Assembly: GCA_045114175.1 (NCBI GenBank)
Contig: JBGUJZ010000020.1
Span: 1-27,692 of the forward strand
From: Cacconaster sp045114175
GTDB taxonomy: Bacteria; Bacteroidota; Bacteroidia; Bacteroidales; UBA932
DNA length: 27,692 nucleotides
Reading direction: 5' to 3'
Shown here: positions 21,950-27,692 of the stretch, one piece after another
Layout: the number at the start of each line of letters is the position of its first letter
Position numbering within the stretch: the first letter of the stretch is position 1
The notes under the pieces: model-generated
What the model saw: the letters and a program-made list of their open reading frames with translations, nothing else
Told to the model about the DNA's origin: nothing
Database searches by the model: none
Program-made: the position numbers and the translations under genes

Positions 21950-22557
21950 TGGCAAAGGAAAAGAAAGTAGAAGCGCCTCAGGGCCCTACGATGGAACAGA
22001 TTAACTACGTTCCCGCTCTTCAGAAGAAATATAAAGAGGAAATCATCGCGAACCTGACCAAGGAGTTCTCCTATAAGACCATCATGCAGGTTCCGAAGCT
22101 CGTCAAGATTGCCATCAACGAAGGCATCGGCAGCGCAACCCAGGACAAGAAGCTCGTTGAGGTCGCTCAGCAGGAGCTGACGGCTATCACCGGCCAGAAA
22201 GCAGTCCAGACGGTTTCCCGCAAAGACATTTCCAACTTTAAGCTCCGTAAGGGCATGCCCATCGGTGCAAAGGTTACCCTCCGCGGCGTGAAGATGTACG
22301 AGTTCCTCGAGCGTCTGATTGCCATCTCCCTCCCGCGTATCCGCGACTTCAAGGGTATCGCTGAGAACTTCGACGGTCGTGGCAACTACACCCTCGGTAT
22401 CAAAGAGCAGATCATCTTCCCGGAGATTGACATCGACAAGATCACCAAGGTAATGGGTATGGAAATTACCTTCGTCACCACGGCGAAGACGGACGAAGAG
22501 GCGCACGCGCTGCTTCGTGAATTCGGTTTACCTTTCAAAAACATTAAACGCAACTAA
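21949..22557 (+). CDS. rplE: 50S ribosomal protein L5 (uL5)
   Basis: The 202-residue protein binds 5S rRNA in the central protuberance. An N-terminal extension of about 20 charged residues (AKEKKVEAPQGPTMEQINYV) precedes the usual LQKKYKEEI start, which is longer than in E. coli. Core blocks are VPKLVKIAINEGIGSA, QKAVQTVSRKDISNFKLRKG and FDGRGNYTLGIKEQIIFPEI. The start overlaps the rplX stop by one base, and rpsN begins 3 nt after its stop. Confidence 0.97.
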   Translation: MAKEKKVEAPQGPTMEQINYVPALQKKYKEEIIANLTKEFSYKTIMQVPKLVKIAINEGIGSATQDKKLVEVAQQELTAITGQKAVQTVSRKDISNFKLRKGMPIGAKVTLRGVKMYEFLERLIAISLPRIRDFKGIAENFDGRGNYTLGIKEQIIFPEIDIDKITKVMGMEITFVTTAKTDEEAHALLREFGLPFKNIKRN

Positions 22558-22560
22558 GGT

Positions 22561-22830
22561 ATGGCAAAAGAATCGATGAAAGCGCGCGAAGTGAAACGCG
22601 CAGCATTGTGTGCCAAGTATGCTGAGAAGCGCAAAGCCCTCAAAGAGGCTGGCGACTGGGCAGCTCTCGACAAGCTCCCGAAGAACGCTTCGCCTGTCCG
22701 CCTCCACAACCGTTGCTCCATCACCGGTCGTCCGAAGGGTTACATGCGTGCATTCGGCATCAGCCGTATTCAGTTCCGTGAGATGGCTTCCAAAGGCCTT
22801 CTCCCCGGCGTGAAGAAAGCATCCTGGTAA
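22561..22830 (+). CDS. rpsN: 30S ribosomal protein S14 (uS14), zinc-free long form
   Basis: The 89-residue protein belongs to the long S14 form that lacks the CxxC...CxxC zinc site. The C-terminal block NRCSITGRPKGYMRAFGISR with FREMASKGLLPGVKKASW is the S14 signature. It lies in the conserved place between rplE and rpsH. The following gap of 81 nt to rpsH is the longest inside this cluster and holds a hairpin. Confidence 0.97.
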   Translation: MAKESMKAREVKRAALCAKYAEKRKALKEAGDWAALDKLPKNASPVRLHNRCSITGRPKGYMRAFGISRIQFREMASKGLLPGVKKASW

Positions 22831-22870
22831 TACACCTATAATAAATAATAAACATTCACATTGGATATCG

Positions 22871-22887
22871 GGCGCCGAGAAGGCGTC
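22871..22887 (+). other. hairpin in the rpsN-rpsH spacer
   Basis: GGCGCC (22871-22876) pairs with GGCGTC (22882-22887) over six pairs, one of them G-T, with a GAGAA loop. A further C-G and T-A pair are possible across one bulged G. No T run follows, so it is not an intrinsic terminator. Confidence 0.5.
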
Positions 22888-22911
22888 GAATCTAGAAAAA
22901 ACGAAACAACA

Positions 22912-23307
22912 ATGACTGATCCAATTGCAGATTATCTGACGAGAGTCCGTAATGCATATCTCGCTGGTCACAAGACCGTCGAGATTCCGGCATCGAAAAT
23001 GAAAGTGGAGATCACCCGCATCCTCCACGAGAAGGGTTATATCCTGGCTTACAAGGTCATCGAAGGTACCCCTTTCAACACCATCAAGATCGCCCTCAAG
23101 TATCATCCTGAAACCAAGAAGGCAGCCATCAAGAAGATCGAGCGTGTCAGCAAACCCGGTTTGCGCCAGTACACCAACGTCGACAAGATGCCGCGCGTCC
23201 TCAACGGTCTGGGCATTGCAATCCTCTCGACATCGAAGGGTATCATCACCGACAAGGAAGCTCGCGAGCTCAACATCGGCGGTGAGGTTCTCTGCTATGT
23301 TTACTAA
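22912..23307 (+). CDS. rpsH: 30S ribosomal protein S8 (uS8)
   Basis: The ATG at 22912 gives 131 residues starting TDPIADYLTRVRNAYLAGHK, the conserved S8 N-terminus; the frame is open back to a TTG at 22861, but that region is the spacer hairpin. The C-terminal RVLNGLGIAILSTSKGIITD and EARELNIGGEVLCYVY are the S8 signature. S8 binds 16S helix 21, and in E. coli it represses its own operon, so a binding site nearby is conceivable. rplF follows after 27 nt. Confidence 0.97.
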   Translation: MTDPIADYLTRVRNAYLAGHKTVEIPASKMKVEITRILHEKGYILAYKVIEGTPFNTIKIALKYHPETKKAAIKKIERVSKPGLRQYTNVDKMPRVLNGLGIAILSTSKGIITDKEARELNIGGEVLCYVY

Positions 23308-23334
23308 TCGTCAATCAATAAAAAACGAACAATA

Positions 23335-23895
23335 ATGTCACGAATTGGAAAATTACCTGTACACCTGCCCGCCGGCGTTACCGTTACGGTAGACAATGGC
23401 AATGTGGTAAAGGTTAAAGGCCCCCTCGGTGAACTTTCCCAGAAAGTCGATCCGGACATCGCAGTGAAAGTCGAGGGAGATGTAGTTACGGTTACCCGTC
23501 CTACGGACCAGCCGCGTCACCGTTCCATGCACGGTCTCTACCGCGCACTCATCAAGAACATGGTGGTAGGCGTTTCCGACGGATACACCATCAAGCAAGA
23601 GCTTGTCGGTGTCGGTTACCGCGTAGAAGTTCAGGGACAGATCGTCATCCTGAGCCTCGGTTATTCCCACGATATCTATTTCGAACTCCCGAAGGAGGTC
23701 AAAGGCGAAGCTGAGCCGGTCAAGAAAGGTCAGAACCCGGTGCTCGTCCTCAAGAGCCACGACAAACAGCTGATCGGTACGGTTGCTGCCAAGATCCGCT
23801 CGCTCCGTAAGCCTGAACCGTACAAGGGTAAGGGTATCAAGTTTGTCGGTGAAGAACTTCGTCGCAAGGCAGGCAAGAGTGCCAGCGCTAAATAA
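23335..23895 (+). CDS. rplF: 50S ribosomal protein L6 (uL6)
   Basis: The 186-residue protein has two tandem RNA-binding-like domains and sits near the factor-binding stalk base. SRIGKLPVHLPAGVTVTV starts it, LVGVGYRVEVQGQ marks the start of the second domain, and PEPYKGKGIKFVGEELRRKA near the C-terminus is the family signature. Length and order are normal. rplR follows after 14 nt. Confidence 0.98.
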   Translation: MSRIGKLPVHLPAGVTVTVDNGNVVKVKGPLGELSQKVDPDIAVKVEGDVVTVTRPTDQPRHRSMHGLYRALIKNMVVGVSDGYTIKQELVGVGYRVEVQGQIVILSLGYSHDIYFELPKEVKGEAEPVKKGQNPVLVLKSHDKQLIGTVAAKIRSLRKPEPYKGKGIKFVGEELRRKAGKSASAK

Positions 23896-23901
23896 TAGGA
23901 G
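23896..23901 (+). promoter_or_regulatory. Shine-Dalgarno-like site of rplR
   Basis: TAGGAG ends 8 nt before the rplR ATG at 23910, and lies directly after the rplF stop codon. Confidence 0.65.
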
Positions 23902-23909
23902 ATAAAGTT

Positions 23910-24272
23910 ATGGCATTGACAAAATCAGAAAGAAGACAAAGAGTTCACTACCGCATCCGCAAGGTGGTCAACGGTACCCCCGAGCGTCCCCGTATGGTGG
24001 TGTTCAGAAGCAATAAGCAGATCTACGTCCAGGTTGTCGACGATACGAAGGGCATCACCCTTTGCTCCGCCGCTTCCAACGACAAGGCACTCGCAGAGGC
24101 TTGCAAGGGCAAGACTGGTTGCGAAGCTGCTGCAATCGTGGGCAAGGCCATTGCAGAGCGCGCGCTCGCAGCCGGCATCACGACGATTTCGTTCGACCGT
24201 GGCGGTTATCTCTACCACGGCAGAGTTAAAAGTTTGGCAGACGGTGCCCGCGAGGGTGGCCTTAAATTCTAA
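23910..24272 (+). CDS. rplR: 50S ribosomal protein L18 (uL18)
   Basis: The 120-residue protein binds 5S rRNA with L5. The basic N-terminus ALTKSERRQRVHYRIRKVVN is followed by ERPRMVVFRSNKQIYVQVVD and the C-terminal FDRGGYLYHGRVKSLADGAR, the L18 signature. Length is typical. rpsE begins 6 nt after its stop. Confidence 0.97.
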   Translation: MALTKSERRQRVHYRIRKVVNGTPERPRMVVFRSNKQIYVQVVDDTKGITLCSAASNDKALAEACKGKTGCEAAAIVGKAIAERALAAGITTISFDRGGYLYHGRVKSLADGAREGGLKF

Positions 24273-24278
24273 AGTACT

Positions 24279-24797
24279 ATGGCAGATATCAATGTAAAGA
24301 AAGTCAAAACGACCGATCTCGAACTGAAAGACCGGTTGGTCGCAGTCCAGCGTGTGACCAAAGTCACCAAAGGTGGACGGCACTTCTCCTTTGCGGCAAT
24401 CGTCGTAGTCGGAGATGAAAAAGGCGTCGTGGGTTACGGCCTCGGCAAAGCCAACGAAGTTACCACCGCGATTTCCAAGGGAATCGAGGATGCAAAGAAG
24501 AACCTGGTCAAGGTTCCGCTGAGCAAGACCACCATTCCGCACGAGCAGGAAGCTAAATTTGGCGGTGCACGTGTGTTCATGAAGCCGGCCGCTCCCGGTA
24601 CCGGTGTGAAGGCAGGTGGTGCAATGCGCGCCGTCTTTGAGTCGGTGGGCATCAGCGATGTCCTGGCTAAGTCCAAAGGTTCGTCCAACCCTCACAACCT
24701 GGTGAAGGCTACGGTTGCTGCACTCGCTGAAATGCGTGACGCATACACGGTTGCAGGTCTCCGCGGCATTCCTATGAGCCGGGTATTTAACGGATAA
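24279..24797 (+). CDS. rpsE: 30S ribosomal protein S5 (uS5)
   Basis: The 172-residue protein acts in decoding accuracy and mRNA entry. The double-stranded RNA-binding N-domain is seen in LKDRLVAVQRVTKVTKGGRH and FAAIVVVGDEKGVVGYGLGK, and the C-domain in GTGVKAGGAMRAVFESVGI and NPHNLVKATVAALAEM. Length and order are normal. No Shine-Dalgarno motif precedes this start, in contrast with its neighbours rplR and rpmD. Confidence 0.98.
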   Translation: MADINVKKVKTTDLELKDRLVAVQRVTKVTKGGRHFSFAAIVVVGDEKGVVGYGLGKANEVTTAISKGIEDAKKNLVKVPLSKTTIPHEQEAKFGGARVFMKPAAPGTGVKAGGAMRAVFESVGISDVLAKSKGSSNPHNLVKATVAALAEMRDAYTVAGLRGIPMSRVFNG

Positions 24798-24801
24798 GGA
24801 G
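24796..24801 (+). promoter_or_regulatory. Shine-Dalgarno-like site of rpmD
   Basis: AAGGAG ends 8 nt before the rpmD ATG at 24810 and overlaps the last base pair of the rpsE TAA stop. Confidence 0.65.
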
Positions 24802-24809
24802 ATACAATT

Positions 24810-24992
24810 ATGGCAAAAGTCAAAATTACCCAAATCAAGAGCCGCAGCGGCGCTACCAAGCGTCAGATTGCAAACCTGGTCTCCCTGGGTCTCCATCGCG
24901 TACACCAGACCGTTGAGGTCGAGGTGACCCCCGTTACCAAAGGTATGATTGAAAAAGTTCTTCACCTGGTTACGGTTGAAGAGGTTAAGTAA
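24810..24992 (+). CDS. rpmD: 50S ribosomal protein L30 (uL30)
   Basis: The 60-residue protein has the short bacterial L30 form. KVKITQIKSRSGATKRQIAN and LVSLGLHRVHQTVEVEVTPV contain the conserved K(S)-x-I-(G)-x(3-4)-Q-x(3)-L-x(2)-LGL pattern, and the C-terminus VLHLVTVEEVK is typical. It lies between rpsE and rplO as usual, with rplO starting 14 nt after its stop. Confidence 0.96.
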   Translation: MAKVKITQIKSRSGATKRQIANLVSLGLHRVHQTVEVEVTPVTKGMIEKVLHLVTVEEVK

Positions 24993-24998
24993 AGGAGG
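24993..24998 (+). promoter_or_regulatory. perfect Shine-Dalgarno motif of rplO
   Basis: AGGAGG, preceded by AA from the rpmD stop codon, ends 8 nt before the rplO ATG at 25007. This is the full anti-Shine-Dalgarno complement at ideal spacing and is the strongest such site in the window. Confidence 0.75.
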
Positions 24999-25006
24999 AC
25001 AATAAC

Positions 25007-25453
25007 ATGAAACTTCATACGCTCGCACCTGCAAAGGGTGCAACCAAAAACGAGAAGCGCATTGGTCGCGGTCCGGGTTCGGGTCACGGCAAAACCGCTA
25101 CCCGTGGTAGCAACGGTGCAAAATCCCGTTCCGGTTATTCCCGCAAGATCGGTTTCGAAGGTGGTCAGATGCCTATCCAGCGCCGCCTCCCGAAGTTCGG
25201 CTTCAAGAACCCCAACCGCGTGGAATACAAAGCCGTCAATCTTTCCTCCCTGCAGGCAGTTAGTGACAAGTACAATGTCACCGTCATTGATCCGGACGTG
25301 CTGATTTCGGCAGGTCTCGCTTCCAAGAACGACCTGGTCAAGATCCTTGCAAAGGGTGAACTGACCGCGAAGTTGGATGTCAAGGCTGATGCTTTCAGCG
25401 CAGCTGCGATCGCCAAGATCGAGGAAAAGGGCGGTACCGCAACCAAACTCTAA
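25007..25453 (+). CDS. rplO: 50S ribosomal protein L15 (uL15)
   Basis: The 148-residue protein is a late assembly factor of the large subunit. The Gly/Lys/Arg-rich N-terminal extension (RIGRGPGSGHGKTATRGSNG) and FEGGQMPIQRRLPKFGFKN are the L15 signature, followed by the globular domain ending KIEEKGGTATKL. Length is typical. secY follows after 9 nt. It carries the strongest Shine-Dalgarno motif of the operon. Confidence 0.98.
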   Translation: MKLHTLAPAKGATKNEKRIGRGPGSGHGKTATRGSNGAKSRSGYSRKIGFEGGQMPIQRRLPKFGFKNPNRVEYKAVNLSSLQAVSDKYNVTVIDPDVLISAGLASKNDLVKILAKGELTAKLDVKADAFSAAAIAKIEEKGGTATKL

Positions 25454-25462
25454 CCGACGATT

Positions 25463-26788
25463 ATGAAACACTTTTTCCAGACAATCGCCAACATCTTCAA
25501 GATTGAAGAGCTCCGCAAGAGGATCATCTATACCTTCTTGCTGATCGTCGTCTACCGTCTCGGTAGCTACGTCGTTCTGCCCGGTATCGATGCTTCCCAA
25601 CTCGCCGCTCTCCAGAGCAAAGCTTCCAACGGCCTTCTGGGTCTGTTAGACATGTTCTCCGGCGGTGCGTTCGGTAATGCTTCAATCTTCGCGCTCGGCG
25701 TTATGCCTTACATCTCCGCGTCCATCGTTATCCAGCTTCTGGGTGTGATGTTCCCCTTCTTCCAGCGCCTCCAGCGCGAAGGAGAGAGCGGCAGACGTAA
25801 GATGAATCAATATACTCGTTATCTCACGATCGTGATCCTGCTGATTCAGGGCCCGGCTTATATGACGAGCCTGCACTCGACCCTCCCGCCGGAGGCATTC
25901 GTCACCACGATGAGCGCCGGCTGGTATGGTTTCGTGGCTACGCTGATCCTGATCGGAGGTACGATGTTCGTTATGTGGTTGGGTGAAAGAATTACAGACC
26001 GCGGCATTGGTAATGGTATTTCCCTGATCATCATGATCGGTATCATCGCCCGTCTCCCGATGGCGTTGAAACTCGAGTTCACGGAAAAGTTCAGCCAGAC
26101 GACTGGCGGTGTGCTGATGCTCATCGTTGAGTTCATCGTGCTCTTCTTCGTGTTCGTGGCTACCATCGCTCTCGTGCAGGCAGTGCGTAAGATCCCTGTA
26201 CAGTATGCCAAGAGAATTGTCGGCAACAAGCAGTACGGCGGTGTCCGCCAGTACATTCCGTTGAAGATCAACGCAGCCGGCGTCATGCCTATCATCTTTG
26301 CGCAGGCGCTGATGCTCTTCCCGATCATCTTCGGTCGCTTCAATGCTACCAAGGGTCTGGCAGCTACTTTCAACAACACCACCGGATTCTGGTATAACTT
26401 CGTCTTCGGTCTGCTGGTCATCCTGTTCACGTATTTCTACACCGCTATCACCGTGAACCCGACCAACATGGCAGAAGAAATGAAGAAGAACGGCGGCTTC
26501 ATCCCGGGTTGCAAGCCTGGCAAGAAGACGGCCGATTATATCGATTCCATCATGTCGCGCATTACGCTTCCGGGGTCAATATTCCTGGCCATCGTGGCGA
26601 TTTTGCCGGCATTTGCAAGATTGCTGGGCGTAAACAACCAGTTCGCTAGCTTCTACGGCGGTACTTCGCTGCTGATCCTCGTGGGCGTGGTGCTTGATAC
26701 GATGCAGCATATCGAAAGTCATTTACTTATGCGTCACTACGACGGTCTGATGAAGACAGGACGTCTCAAGGGCCGTTCCGGTATGTAA
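25463..26788 (+). CDS. secY: protein translocase subunit SecY
   Basis: The 441-residue protein is the pore of the Sec translocon in the inner membrane. About ten hydrophobic segments are present. The N-terminal RKRIIYTFLLIVVYRLGSYV, the plug-region LLGLLDMFSGGAFGNASIFA, LGVMPYISASIVIQLL and the cytoplasmic-loop GERITDRGIGNGISLIIMIG are SecY signatures. Length matches the family. It stands at its normal place after rplO, with map starting 21 nt after its stop. Confidence 0.98.
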   Translation: MKHFFQTIANIFKIEELRKRIIYTFLLIVVYRLGSYVVLPGIDASQLAALQSKASNGLLGLLDMFSGGAFGNASIFALGVMPYISASIVIQLLGVMFPFFQRLQREGESGRRKMNQYTRYLTIVILLIQGPAYMTSLHSTLPPEAFVTTMSAGWYGFVATLILIGGTMFVMWLGERITDRGIGNGISLIIMIGIIARLPMALKLEFTEKFSQTTGGVLMLIVEFIVLFFVFVATIALVQAVRKIPVQYAKRIVGNKQYGGVRQYIPLKINAAGVMPIIFAQALMLFPIIFGRFNATKGLAATFNNTTGFWYNFVFGLLVILFTYFYTAITVNPTNMAEEMKKNGGFIPGCKPGKKTADYIDSIMSRITLPGSIFLAIVAILPAFARLLGVNNQFASFYGGTSLLILVGVVLDTMQHIESHLLMRHYDGLMKTGRLKGRSGM

Positions 26789-26809
26789 AACCTTCGAGGG
26801 AATCAGATT

Positions 26810-27577
26810 ATGATCAAGCTCAAAACCCAAGACGACATTGCCCTGCTGCGCGAGAACGCCCTGATGGTGTCCAAGACACTGGCAGAGGTGGGCCGCCACA
26901 TCGCTCCGGGTATCACTACCATGGAGCTCGACCGGATTGCGGACAAATACATCCGCTCTCTGGGCGCAGAGCCTGGTTTCCTGGGTTATGACGGATATCC
27001 CTATACTTTGTGCATTTCGGTCAACGATACGGTGGTCCACGGTTTCCCTTCAGAGTACAAACTGAAGGAAGGGGATATCGTATCGGTTGACTGCGGCACG
27101 AAGTACCGTGGATTCTACGGCGATTCCGCTTACACGTTCCCGGTAGGGAAGGTGAGCGACGAAGACCGCGCTCTGCTGGAAGCCACCAAGATGTCGCTCT
27201 ACAAGGGCATCGGAAAGGCTGTGGCGGGTGGTCGCGTCGGCGATATCGGACAAGCCGTTCAATCCTATGTGGAGGCCCTCGGCTTCTCTGTTGTTCGCGA
27301 GATGGTCGGACACGGCATCGGGCACAATATGCACGAGAGTCCGGAAGTTCCGAACTATGGCCGTCAGGGCCATGGGGTCAAGCTCCAGGAAGGTATGGTC
27401 ATCTGCATCGAGCCGATGATCAATGCCGGCCGGAAGGAGATCTATCTCGACGACAACGGCTGGGGCATCCGTACGGCCGACGGTAGCAAGTCGGCTCATT
27501 TCGAGCTGACGGTTGCCATCCGTCATCAGGCGCCGGAAGTCTTGTCAACATTTGATTTCATCGAAAAAAACCAATAG
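26810..27577 (+). CDS. map: methionine aminopeptidase, type I
   Basis: The 255-residue cytoplasmic enzyme removes the initiator methionine from new proteins. The five metal ligands of the pita-bread fold are present: Asp94, Asp105, His168, Glu201 and Glu232, in SVDCGTKYRGFYGDSAYTF, MVGHGIGHNMHESPEVPNY, CIEPMI and SAHFELTVAI; His77 in VVHGFP also fits. No N-terminal SH3 or zinc extension is seen, so it is type Ia. It lies between secY and infA as in many Bacteroidota, with infA starting 10 nt after its stop. A GAGGG purine run precedes its ATG. Confidence 0.97.
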   Translation: MIKLKTQDDIALLRENALMVSKTLAEVGRHIAPGITTMELDRIADKYIRSLGAEPGFLGYDGYPYTLCISVNDTVVHGFPSEYKLKEGDIVSVDCGTKYRGFYGDSAYTFPVGKVSDEDRALLEATKMSLYKGIGKAVAGGRVGDIGQAVQSYVEALGFSVVREMVGHGIGHNMHESPEVPNYGRQGHGVKLQEGMVICIEPMINAGRKEIYLDDNGWGIRTADGSKSAHFELTVAIRHQAPEVLSTFDFIEKNQ

Positions 27578-27587
27578 TCAAAACAGT

Positions 27588-27692
27588 ATGCCGAAACAGT
27601 CATCCATCGAAAAAGAAGGAACCATCATCGAGGCCCTCTCCAATGCTATGTTCAGAGTGGAGTTGGACAATGGACATGTCATTATAGCCCAC
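27588..27692 (+). CDS. infA: translation initiation factor IF-1 (3' end outside window)
   Basis: The first 35 codons of an IF-1 gene are present and the frame is open at the window edge. MPKQSSIEKEGTIIEALSNA and MFRVELDNGHVIIAH match the first strands of the IF-1 OB fold, which binds the 30S A site during initiation. It follows map by 10 nt, the usual Bacteroidota order. The rest of the about 72-residue protein lies beyond 27692. Confidence 0.95.
   Translation, partial: MPKQSSIEKEGTIIEALSNAMFRVELDNGHVIIAH

Noticed and set aside
22861..22911. TTG start for rpsH at 22861
   Set aside because: The added residues do not occur in S8 proteins; the conserved TDPIADYLTR N-terminus begins at the ATG at 22912.
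23925..25043. 372-codon minus-strand frame across rplR, rpsE and rpmD
   Set aside because: It crosses three well-conserved ribosomal genes and their spacers and has no recognisable domain.

Overview
The window is a chromosomal segment from a member of the Bacteroidales (Bacteroidota), fairly rich in G+C. The evidence is a type V (FimA/Mfa1-class) fimbrial locus with DUF3575 and DUF3868-type accessory proteins, the order ftsX - DUF3098 - uppP, a DUF4270 lipoprotein next to a starch-synthase-like protein, a DUF4294 protein, and repeated TAnnTTTG boxes of the Bacteroidota -7 promoter type ahead of gene starts. I cannot name the family or genus.

Layout. (1) 11-86: tRNA-Gly(GCC), minus strand, with its own promoter. 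(2) 233-2072, minus: an acyltransferase followed closely by an outer-membrane protein that joins a DUF2846-like domain to a beta-barrel. (3) 2112-8272, minus: a compact five-gene fimbrial operon, read in the order tip-like lipoprotein with Ig-like repeats, DUF3575 barrel, OmpA-like/TPR (DUF3868-type) protein, fimbrillin, Mfa2/FimB-like anchor. (4) 8579-11790, plus: acpP, fabF and a secreted C69 dipeptidase. (5) 11820-14157, minus: a GT5-N-domain protein and an overlapping DUF4270 lipoprotein with a Gly/Tyr-rich stretch. (6) 14232-16913, plus: ftsX, DUF3098, uppP, lpxH, an envelope and division cluster. (7) 16820-17509, minus: a DUF4294 protein overlapping the lpxH 3' end antisense. (8) 17606-20117, plus: a GltS-type symporter and an M19 dipeptidase. 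(9) 20342-27692, plus: rplP-rpmC-rpsQ-rplN-rplX-rplE-rpsN-rpsH-rplF-rplR-rpsE-rpmD-rplO-secY-map-infA (infA is cut by the window end).

Functionally the window is mostly cell envelope (fimbriae, lipoproteins, lipid A and undecaprenyl phosphate metabolism, division, amino-acid scavenging) plus core fatty-acid and ribosome genes. The most notable points are the start of the ribosomal cluster at rplP, with its own terminator, promoter and foldable leader and no rpsJ-rpsC upstream; clear Shine-Dalgarno motifs before several ribosomal genes in a phylum that mostly does not use them; a strong hairpin in the dipeptidase signal-peptide coding region; and the 94-bp antisense overlap of lpxH with the DUF4294 gene. 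I found no CRISPR array, IS element, phage or defence system.
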